A stretch of DNA of 64,000 bases from Nonomuraea pusilla (GTDB taxonomy: Bacteria > Actinomycetota > Actinomycetes > Streptosporangiales > Streptosporangiaceae): the NCBI RefSeq assembly GCF_900109355.1, contig NZ_FOBF01000002.1:558001-622000 (forward strand). Direction: 5' to 3'. Numbering within the stretch: position 1 is the first letter of the stretch; each line of letters opens with the position of its first letter. The notes below the pieces were generated by a model. That model was given only the letters and a program-made list of their open reading frames with translations, made no database searches and was not told the origin of the DNA. Below are positions 46,214 through 53,349 of the stretch, piece by piece. The translations under genes were made by a program, and so were the position numbers.

Positions 46214-46891
46214 TCAGAGCGGGCGGTCGTCGGCGATGCCGTAGCGGGCGACGCGGCCGTCGGCCAGCACCGCCATTCCGCCGCAGACGCGCAGCAGACC
46301 GTCGTCCATCGTGCGGGAGCTGGCCATCACCATCCGCTCCTCGCCCAGGGCGGCTGTCAGCTCCCACAGGTTCGCCCGTTCCTCCGGGGACAGCCCGCCG
46401 GGCAGTTCGTCGATCACCAGCAGGCGGGGGTCGGTGATCAGTGCCGTGGCGATGGCGACCCGCCTGAGCAGTTCGCCGGTGAAGTCCGCCATGCTCCTGT
46501 GCGCGACCTCGGTCAGTCCTACGAGCTCCGACACCTCGGAGATGCGCCGCCGCCGGAGGGCCCGGTCGGTCAGGCCTCTGGACATGCCGACGTAGTTCAG
46601 GTACTCGGGCACGGTCAGGTCGGGGTACTGCCCCGGAACCTCCGGCACGTACCCGACCATCTGCTGTCCCGGGTCCCGGCCGGCGGGGCCCACGAGTTCC
46701 CTGCCGTCGAGCTCGACCTTCCCGCTGGTCGGGCAGACGAGCCCGGCGAGGATGCGCAGGAGTGTGCTCTTCCCGGCTCCGGCGGCGCCGAAGAGGCCGA
46801 ACACGCCGCCGGAAGCACTGAGCTCCACTCCGGCCAGCGCCTGTACCTGCCCCTGGAACACCTTCGTCAGGCTGCGGATCTCGATGCTCAC
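46214..46891 (-). CDS. ABC ATPase, possible lanthipeptide immunity (LanF-like)
   Basis: 225 residues from GTG 46891 (GGAGAG upstream). Walker A GAAGAGKST (35-43), Walker B LLVIDELPGGLS. The signature is degenerate, FTGELLRR where LSGGQ is usual, and the Q-loop region reads VGYVPEVPG. It resembles the ATPases of BcrA/LanF exporters. No LanE/LanG permease gene is adjacent, so it must borrow a permease or is a remnant. It diverges from lanM across a 138-bp gap with two palindromes. Confidence 0.75.
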   Translation of the reverse strand: MSIEIRSLTKVFQGQVQALAGVELSASGGVFGLFGAAGAGKSTLLRILAGLVCPTSGKVELDGRELVGPAGRDPGQQMVGYVPEVPGQYPDLTVPEYLNYVGMSRGLTDRALRRRRISEVSELVGLTEVAHRSMADFTGELLRRVAIATALITDPRLLVIDELPGGLSPEERANLWELTAALGEERMVMASSRTMDDGLLRVCGGMAVLADGRVARYGIADDRPL

Positions 46892-46938
46892 GCTGAACTC
46901 TCCAAGACACAGCGGGTGGGGACTAAGGGATCAAGAGT

Positions 46939-46962
46939 GGGGTACCCCTGAGGGATTTCCCT
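46939..46962. promoter_or_regulatory. Two adjacent palindromes in the lan divergent promoter
   Basis: GGGGTACCCC (46939-46948) and AGGGATTTCCCT (46951-46962), two bases apart. The second has the GGGA-WW-TCCC core known from LuxR-type regulator sites in actinomycete clusters. A LuxR/LAL gene closes this locus at 53350. Confidence 0.5.
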
Positions 46963-47029
46963 GAAGCTCCCGGGCCGCCGCCTGGACGAACCTGACGGCA
47001 TCCGTTCGATCTGCGCTTGGGAGTAGTTC

Positions 47030-50000
47030 ATGTCGGACACCACGGTCGCGGCGATCGACACCGCGACGCCCGCGGCGGGCCCGCCAGCGTGGGTCAGGGC
47101 GCTGACCCTGACGGAGCGCGCCGCGGCGGGAGCACCCGAGGCGGCGAGCGAGGCCGGCGACCTGGCGCACAGGCGGCTGCAGCGCTGGAAGCGGGCCCAC
47201 GGCCTGGCCGACGGACCGGCGTTCGCGGCTCGCCTGGCGGCGTTACCCGACGGCTGCGGGAGCGAGGCCTCGCTGCTGGCGCTGCTGGCCGAGCCTCCCG
47301 AGCGGTTGAGCGCCAGGGTGGGCACCGTCCCTGACTGGAGCAGGACTCTCGACCGCGTGCTGTCCAGCGAACGCCGTGGCCCGACCGCGCCGGAGGCCGA
47401 CTGGCGGCAGGGCATGGCGGCGATCGTCGAGCCGTTCGCCGAGGACGCGCTCCGGCGCCTGGAGCCGGACATCCCCCGGGAGCACTTCGACGCGCTGCGC
47501 TCCGACATCGCCGCCGCGCTGAACGTCGCGCTGCTCGGCCTGGCCACGCGGACGCTGGTGCTGGAGCTCAACGTGCTGCGCGTGGAGGGACGGCTCACCG
47601 GGGACACGCCCGAAGCGCGGTTCGCGTCCTTCGTCGCGTACTTCACCGCTCCCGAGGGGCGGCGCGCGCTGCTCACCGAGTACCAGGTGCTCGGACGGCT
47701 GCTCTCGCAGCGGGCCGACCAGACCGTGACCGCGGTGAGGGAGCTGCTGCGGCGCTGGGCCGCGGACCGGGAGGCCGTCGTCGCCGCCCTCTTCGGCGCG
47801 GCCGATCCCGGCCCGCTCACCGGGCTGACACTCAACGACGGCGACACCCATCAGGGCGGCCGGGCGGTGGCGATCCTCGGCTTCGCCTCAGGCGCGCGGC
47901 TGGTGTACAAGCCGCGTTCCGTCATCGTGCACGCCCGGTTCGCAACGCTGCTGCGCTGGTTCGACGAGCGGGCGGGGCGGATGGGCCTGCGCGTCCCCGA
48001 GGTCGTGGAGCGCGAGGGGTACGGCTGGATCGCGTTCGTGGACGCCGCCCCATGCCACTCCCTGGAGGAGGTGGACGGTTACTACCGGCGGCTCGGCGCG
48101 CTTCTGGCGCTGTTGCACACCATCGAGGCGGCGGACTTCCACTTCGAGAACCTCATCGCCCACGGCGACCAGCCGGTCCTCATCGACCTGGAGGCGCTGT
48201 TCCACCCGCAGCCCGCCCGTCCCGTCGTGCTGGAGGAGGGCGAGGACCCCGCGCTGACCGCGCTGAACTCGTCGGTCACCCGGGTGGGGGTGCTTCCCAT
48301 GCTCCTGTCGGGCGAGGGCGGCGAGCTGGACCTCGGCGGGCTGGGCGGCGACGCGGGGGCGATGTACCCCTTCGCCCTGCCGACGCTGGAGGACGGCGGT
48401 ACCGACACGATGCGGATGGTGCGGCGGCGGACGGCGCTCGGCGGCGGCAGCAACAAGCCGACGCTCGACGGTGTCCCCGCCGAGCCGGCGCGCCACGTCG
48501 ACCAGCTCGTGCTCGGCTTCCGTACCGGATACGACGTGATCCTGCGCCACCGCGAGGAGTTCGCGGCGGCGGGTGGCCCGCTCACCGCCTTCGCCGAGGT
48601 GGAGGTGCGCGCCGTGCTGCGCGCCACCCACGTGTACGGCACGCTCCTCGACGAGGGCTCCCATCCCGACCTGATGCGCGACGCCCTGAACCGGGACCGG
48701 CACCTGGACTTCCTCTGGTCGGCGTCGTCGGCCGAGGACTCGCTGCTGCGGGTGGTGCCCTACGAGCAGGCCGATCTGTGGGCGGGCGACATCCCGCTGT
48801 TCACCGGCCGTCCGGGCTCCCGCGACCTGTGGGACAGCCGCGGCGAGCGGATCCCCGGCTTCTTCCCGGCCAGCCCCCTCGACCGGGTCCACGCCAAGCT
48901 CGCCGGCATGGGCGCGGCCGATCGGGCGCGGCAGGAATGGATCATCCGCGCGACCCTGGCGACGAGACCCGCCGTCACAGGCACGGCCTCCCGCGCGGAA
49001 CCCGCCTACCGGCTGGTCCCGCAGGAGACTGCGGAACGCTGCCTGGAGCAGGCCGTACGGATCGGTGACCGGCTGACCGAGCTGGCGATCCGCGACGGCG
49101 AGCGGGTGTCGTGGCTGGGGCTGCAGCCGGTCGGGGAGGCGGGCTGGCGGGTCTCGCCGCTCAAGACCGACCTCTACGGCGGCCACACCGGCATCGCGGT
49201 CTTCCTTGCCAGGCTGGGCGCGGTCACCGGCGAGCGCCGCTTCGTCGACCTGGCGCGGCGGGCGTTCTGGATGATCCCTCCGCTGCTCGACCGCTACCCG
49301 CTCATGCCGGCCGAGCAGCGCGGGCAACTGTTCGGCCTGGGCGGGTTCAGCGGGATGCCGGGGCTGGCCTACGGGTTGCTCCACGTCGCCTCCTGCGCCG
49401 GCGCGGACGCCGTCCCGTCCGTGGTGAAGGCCGTCGAGCACGTCGGCGGGCTCCTGGACGAGGACGTCCCGGACCCGCTGGACATCCTCGGCGGCAGCGC
49501 GGGCACGATCGGCGCCCTGCTCGCCGTCCACGCCCACACCGGTTCGGACCGGGCGCTGGACGTCGCCATCGCGTGCGGCCGGCGGCTGGTGGACCGCGCC
49601 GCGTCCCAGGAACACGGCGTGGCCTGGCCCGCCGTCGGGGCGAGCCGGCCGCTGTCGGGCTTCTCGCACGGGGCCGCGGGGGTCGGCTGGGCGCTGATCA
49701 GGCTCGGCGCGGTGACGGGCCAGGACCGGTTCACCGAGGCGGGGCTCGGCGCGTTCGCCTACGAACGCGCCGACTACAGCCCCCAACTGCGCAACTGGCC
49801 CGACCACCGGGTGGAACGGAGCGACGGCGCCGACACGTTCGTCCCGCACATGTACGCCTGGTGCCACGGCGCGCCCGGCATCGGTCTGGCCAGGGCCGGC
49901 GTGCTGGACCTCCACGACGACCCCGCCCTCCGCGCCGACCTGGACCTGGCGCTGGCGGCGACCGTACGGGGCGGGCTGTCGCTGCGCGGCCACAGCCTCT

Positions 50001-50266
50001 GCCACGGCGTCTTCGGCAACGCCGACCTGTTGCTGCTGGCCGAGGAGCGCGGGGCCCGCCTCGCCCCGCAAGCCCGGAGCGCGCTGCTGCGTGCCGTGGA
50101 CTCCCTCGACCGTGACGGCCCGGTGTGCGGCACGCCGGGAGAGATCGAGACGCCGTCGCTCATGACGGGCCTGGCCGGGATCGGCTACGGCCTGCTGCGG
50201 CTGGCCTCGCCCGAGACCGTCCCCTCCGTGCTCCTCTTCGAGCCGCCGAAGCGGGTGACGACGTGA
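47030..50266 (+). CDS. lanM: Class II lanthipeptide synthetase LanM
   Basis: 1078 residues, ATG 47030 after GGGAG. N-terminal dehydratase domain (about 130-620) with the kinase-like VYKPRSV, DFHFENLI and VLIDLEALFHP segments; C-terminal LanC-like cyclase (about 690-1060) with GFSHGAAG, the zinc ligands Cys945 (WCHG), Cys991 and His992 (LCHG). It dehydrates Ser/Thr and closes (methyl)lanthionine rings. Codon 72 (47243-47245) is TTA, so translation should depend on the bldA tRNA. Followed by lanT with a 4-base overlap. Confidence 0.96.
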   Translation: MSDTTVAAIDTATPAAGPPAWVRALTLTERAAAGAPEAASEAGDLAHRRLQRWKRAHGLADGPAFAARLAALPDGCGSEASLLALLAEPPERLSARVGTVPDWSRTLDRVLSSERRGPTAPEADWRQGMAAIVEPFAEDALRRLEPDIPREHFDALRSDIAAALNVALLGLATRTLVLELNVLRVEGRLTGDTPEARFASFVAYFTAPEGRRALLTEYQVLGRLLSQRADQTVTAVRELLRRWAADREAVVAALFGAADPGPLTGLTLNDGDTHQGGRAVAILGFASGARLVYKPRSVIVHARFATLLRWFDERAGRMGLRVPEVVEREGYGWIAFVDAAPCHSLEEVDGYYRRLGALLALLHTIEAADFHFENLIAHGDQPVLIDLEALFHPQPARPVVLEEGEDPALTALNSSVTRVGVLPMLLSGEGGELDLGGLGGDAGAMYPFALPTLEDGGTDTMRMVRRRTALGGGSNKPTLDGVPAEPARHVDQLVLGFRTGYDVILRHREEFAAAGGPLTAFAEVEVRAVLRATHVYGTLLDEGSHPDLMRDALNRDRHLDFLWSASSAEDSLLRVVPYEQADLWAGDIPLFTGRPGSRDLWDSRGERIPGFFPASPLDRVHAKLAGMGAADRARQEWIIRATLATRPAVTGTASRAEPAYRLVPQETAERCLEQAVRIGDRLTELAIRDGERVSWLGLQPVGEAGWRVSPLKTDLYGGHTGIAVFLARLGAVTGERRFVDLARRAFWMIPPLLDRYPLMPAEQRGQLFGLGGFSGMPGLAYGLLHVASCAGADAVPSVVKAVEHVGGLLDEDVPDPLDILGGSAGTIGALLAVHAHTGSDRALDVAIACGRRLVDRAASQEHGVAWPAVGASRPLSGFSHGAAGVGWALIRLGAVTGQDRFTEAGLGAFAYERADYSPQLRNWPDHRVERSDGADTFVPHMYAWCHGAPGIGLARAGVLDLHDDPALRADLDLALAATVRGGLSLRGHSLCHGVFGNADLLLLAEERGARLAPQARSALLRAVDSLDRDGPVCGTPGEIETPSLMTGLAGIGYGLLRLASPETVPSVLLFEPPKRVTT

Positions 50267-52500
50267 ACCGGATCCGCTTGGCCGTCATGGCGATGCTCGC
50301 GATGGTGCGCCGCCGCACCCGGCGTGTCCCCCTGCGCCAGCAGCTCACGGCGACGGAGTGCGGGATCGCCTGCCTGGCCATGATCGCCAGCTACTTCGGA
50401 CGTCACACCATGATGGCCGAGTGCCGCACCTTCCTCTCCGCGGGACGGGACGGCCTGTCGGTCGGCCGCCTCATGGACGCGGCGGCCCGGCTCGGCCTGG
50501 CCGCGGACGTCGAGCAGGTGGCACCGGCGGACCTCCCCGACGGCCCGCTGATGCTGTTCTGGCGGGGTCGCCACTTCGTGGTGCTGGAGCGGCGCACCCG
50601 CCGGTGGGTCCGGATCGCCGATCCCAGCGGCGGACGCCGGCGGCTGACCCACGCCGAGTTCGCCGAGGAGTACAGCGGGATCTGCCTGACCCTGCGCCCC
50701 GAGCCGGGCTTCCGGCCTCGGCCGGGCCGCGCCCGCGACTGGCCGATCCCCCGCTACCTGCGTGAGGTGCTGGCCGTGCCGGGGACCCGGGTGCCGATGG
50801 CCGGCATCCTGCTGGCGTCGGCCGCGCTGCAGGGCGTCGGGCTCGCCCTGCCCCTCGCCACCGCGTACGTCGTCGACACGCTGCTGCCGCAACGCCAGGC
50901 GAGCCTCGTGCCGCTGCTGGCCCTCGGGGTCGCGGTGACCGCCGTGACGCACGCCGGCGCGGCGCTGATGCGGGGCTGGGTGGCGGTCACCCTGCGCACC
51001 CGGGCCAACGCCACGCTCACCCGCGGCTTCATGGCGCATCTCCTGCGGCTGCCCCTGCTGTTCTTCCTCCAGCGGTCCCGGGGCGACCTCCTGATGCGGC
51101 TGGCCAGCGTGATGAGCGCGCGCGAGGTGCTGACCGGTCAGCTCTTCATGATCGTGCTCGACGCCTCGATGCTCACCTTCTACCTGGTCGGCCTGGCCGT
51201 GATGGCCCCCGCGTACCTGGCGCTGACCCTCCTGCTCGGCCTGGTCCAGGTCGGCCTGATCGTCGTCACGTACGGCGGGCAGGGCAGGCTGGCCAAGCGC
51301 GAGCTGTACGCCATGTCGGAGGAGCAGGGCTACCTGGTCGAGACGCTGGACGCGGTGCTGCCGCTGAAGGCGAACGGCGCGGAGACCCGGGCGCTGCGTC
51401 ACTGGGGCACCCTGTTCGAACGGCACCAGGTCGCCAGCCTCAGGCGGGGCCGCTCCTCGGCCGTGGTCGAGGCGGCGCTGAGCATGATGCGGGTCCTGTC
51501 GCCGCTGGCCATGCTGGTGCTCGGCGTGAGCCTCGTGCTGGACGGCACGATGACCGCGGGCGCGATGCTGGCCGCCAACGCCGTCGCGGTGGCGGTCCTG
51601 ACCCCGCTCGGCTCCCTCGCCACGGCGGGCCAGTCCCTGCAGTCGGTGAGGGCGCAGGTGGAGCGCATGCACGACGTGCTCGACTCCGAGCAGGAGCCGG
51701 TCGGCCGGACGAGCCTCCCCGGCAGCGGGCCGATCGGCGTGGAACTGTCCCAGGTCACGTTCGGCTACGACCCGGAGAGCACCCGCGTGCTCCAGGACAT
51801 CTCGCTCAGGATGCGGCCGGGGTGCAAGATCGGCGTGGCCGGCCGTACCGGATCGGGCAAGAGCACCCTGGCGCTGATGGTCCTGGGCCTGCTGCGCCCC
51901 GACAGCGGCGAGATCCGCCTGTCCGGGGTCCCCCTGGACGAGCTCGACCTGCACGAGCTCCGGGCGAGCTGCGGCGCGGTGCTCCAGCACCTGTCGCTGT
52001 TCGACGGGTCCATCTCCGACAACATCACCATGGGCAGCCGGGACGCCTCGCAGGCCGACGTGGAGTACGCGGCCGAGGTGGCCGGACTGCACGACGACGT
52101 CCAGCGGATGCCCATGCGCTACGCGACACGGGTCGGCGAGGGCGGCATGGCCCTGTCGGCCGGGCAGCGCCAGCGGGTGGCGCTCGCCCGGGCCCTGGTT
52201 CACCGCCCCCGGCTGCTCATCCTCGACGAGGCGACCAGCCATCTGGATCCGGCCACCGAGCGCAGGGTGGACGCGGCGCTCAACCGGCTGCAGGTGACCC
52301 GGCTGGTCATCTCCCACCGCCTGTCCGCCATCGAGAACGCCGACGAGATCGTGGTGCTCGACGCCGGGCGCATCGCCGAGCGCGGCACCCACGCTGAGCT
52401 GCTCGAACTCGGCGGCCACTACGCCGCCATGTTCGGCCCCCTGACCTCCGGAGAGACCGCGACCGCCGCCGAGCGGCTGCCCGGCCTCGTCCGGAAGTGA
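50263..52500 (+). CDS. lanT: Lanthipeptide peptidase/exporter LanT (C39 peptidase ABC transporter)
   Basis: 745 residues from GTG 50263. C39 peptidase domain with Cys33 (TECGIACLAM), His104 (RGRHFVVLE) and Asp120 (ADPSGG); six-helix membrane domain (about 165-440); ATPase with Walker A GRTGSGKST, signature LSAGQRQR and Walker B LLILDEATSHLD. It cuts leaders after double-Gly-type sites and exports the peptide. The three precursors follow after a hairpin. Confidence 0.95.
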   Translation: MNRIRLAVMAMLAMVRRRTRRVPLRQQLTATECGIACLAMIASYFGRHTMMAECRTFLSAGRDGLSVGRLMDAAARLGLAADVEQVAPADLPDGPLMLFWRGRHFVVLERRTRRWVRIADPSGGRRRLTHAEFAEEYSGICLTLRPEPGFRPRPGRARDWPIPRYLREVLAVPGTRVPMAGILLASAALQGVGLALPLATAYVVDTLLPQRQASLVPLLALGVAVTAVTHAGAALMRGWVAVTLRTRANATLTRGFMAHLLRLPLLFFLQRSRGDLLMRLASVMSAREVLTGQLFMIVLDASMLTFYLVGLAVMAPAYLALTLLLGLVQVGLIVVTYGGQGRLAKRELYAMSEEQGYLVETLDAVLPLKANGAETRALRHWGTLFERHQVASLRRGRSSAVVEAALSMMRVLSPLAMLVLGVSLVLDGTMTAGAMLAANAVAVAVLTPLGSLATAGQSLQSVRAQVERMHDVLDSEQEPVGRTSLPGSGPIGVELSQVTFGYDPESTRVLQDISLRMRPGCKIGVAGRTGSGKSTLALMVLGLLRPDSGEIRLSGVPLDELDLHELRASCGAVLQHLSLFDGSISDNITMGSRDASQADVEYAAEVAGLHDDVQRMPMRYATRVGEGGMALSAGQRQRVALARALVHRPRLLILDEATSHLDPATERRVDAALNRLQVTRLVISHRLSAIENADEIVVLDAGRIAERGTHAELLELGGHYAAMFGPLTSGETATAAERLPGLVRK

Positions 52501-52501
52501 C

Positions 52502-52519
52502 GCCGCGCCACGGCGCGGC
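52502..52519. other. Hairpin between lanT and lanA1
   Basis: GCCGCGCC (52502-52509) and GGCGCGGC (52512-52519) pair perfectly around two bases. It starts two bases after the lanT stop. It could act as a partial terminator or protect processed lanA mRNA, giving unequal amounts of enzymes and precursors. Confidence 0.45.
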
Positions 52520-52564
52520 ACCCCCCATAACCGCACGACCCATCGAAAGGAAGTGAAATCCAAC

Positions 52565-52753
52565 ATGGACCGCGACCTGATCCGCGCCTGGAAGGACGAG
52601 GATCACCGCGAGGACCTGCTCGGGATCAGCCACCCGGCGGGCGACATCGACCTGAGCACGGCCGCCGGTGCGAGCAACACCTGGTGGATCACCAGCACCC
52701 CCGCCTGCACCTTCGTCACCGTCATCTTCGGCACGTTCAAGAAGGCCGAGTAA
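52565..52753 (+). CDS. lanA1: Lanthipeptide precursor LanA1
   Basis: 62 residues from ATG 52565. Leader MDRDLIRAWKDEDHREDLLG, then ISHPAGDIDLSTAAGA, a double-Gly-like end. Predicted core SNTWWITSTPACTFVTVIFG plus TFKKAE: one Cys, with Thr-Pro-Ala-Cys recalling the nisin ring B pattern, and many further Ser/Thr. A GTG at 52553 would add four residues. Not in a family I can name; one ring plus dehydrated residues is the likely product. Confidence 0.88.
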   Translation: MDRDLIRAWKDEDHREDLLGISHPAGDIDLSTAAGASNTWWITSTPACTFVTVIFGTFKKAE

Positions 52754-52785
52754 CACTCCCCTCCCACAGGAAGGAACCCCCCCAC

Positions 52786-52983
52786 ATGAACCACGACCTG
52801 ATCCGCGCCTGGAAGGACGAGGACCACCGCGAGAGCCTGGCCGGGGTGGCCCACCCCGCGGGCGACATCGACCTCAGCTCCGCCTCCGGCGGCGAGGGGC
52901 AGACCACGAGCTTCCCGTGCCTCGTGGCGCTGTCGCTGCTCCTGCGCTGCTTCCCCGGGCAGCCCCAGGCTGCCCAGCTGTGA
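52786..52983 (+). CDS. lanA2: Lanthipeptide precursor LanA2
   Basis: 65 residues from ATG 52786 (AGGAAGGAA upstream). The leader (MNHDLIRAWKDEDHRESLAG, then VAHPAGDIDLSSASGG) is nearly identical to LanA1 and ends in a true GG. Predicted core EGQTTSFPCLVALSLLLRCF then PGQPQAAQL: two Cys, with Ser-Phe-Pro-Cys and Ser-Leu3-Arg-Cys as possible rings. The hydrophobic middle and uncharged tail differ fully from LanA1. Confidence 0.9.
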   Translation: MNHDLIRAWKDEDHRESLAGVAHPAGDIDLSSASGGEGQTTSFPCLVALSLLLRCFPGQPQAAQL

Positions 52984-52988
52984 CGCCG

Positions 52989-53180
52989 ATGAACGAGATC
53001 CGCGCCTGGAAGGATGAGGACTATCGGGAGATCTTTCCCGATCTGATCCACCCGTCCGGACAGGTCGACCTCAGGTCGATCAGCGCCGCGGACGGGAACT
53101 CGTTCAACCTCACCAGGATCCTCTCCTGGTGGTTCTGCGGCCCGGTCGGGACCGAGCACCCCAACGTCCCTGCTGAGTAG
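52989..53180 (+). CDS. lanA3: Lanthipeptide precursor LanA3
   Basis: 63 residues from ATG 52989, five bases after the LanA2 stop. Leader MNEIRAWKDEDYREIFPDLI, then HPSGQVDLRSISAADG, the most diverged of the three. Predicted core NSFNLTRILSWWFCGPVGTE then HPNVPAE: one Cys, possible ring Ser-Trp-Trp-Phe-Cys. The end AADG is not a standard GG or GA site, so cleavage may differ. The ribosome site is weak; coupling to LanA2 is likely. Confidence 0.85.
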   Translation: MNEIRAWKDEDYREIFPDLIHPSGQVDLRSISAADGNSFNLTRILSWWFCGPVGTEHPNVPAE

Positions 53181-53187
53181 CCGTCTC

Positions 53188-53221
53188 GTGGCCCGCCCGG
53201 TCCTGGCACCGGGCGGGCCAC
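53188..53221 (+). terminator. Terminator of the lan operon
   Basis: A perfect 14-bp stem, GTGGCCCGCCCGGT (53188-53201) with ACCGGGCGGGCCAC (53208-53221), and a six-base loop, 8 bases after the lanA3 stop. Confidence 0.85.
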
Positions 53222-53349
53222 CGCCATTGCTCGGCCCCGCGAGGGGGCCGGGCCGCCCGGCGGACCCCACCACGGAGGAACGTCGCGGCATGCGTGCCTA
53301 GTTTGATCGTCATGACACGTCTAGGTTGGGACAAGATCCCGAATCTCGG

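Noticed and set aside
47888..50071. 727-codon minus-strand frame
   Set aside because: Antisense to lanM; only compositional.
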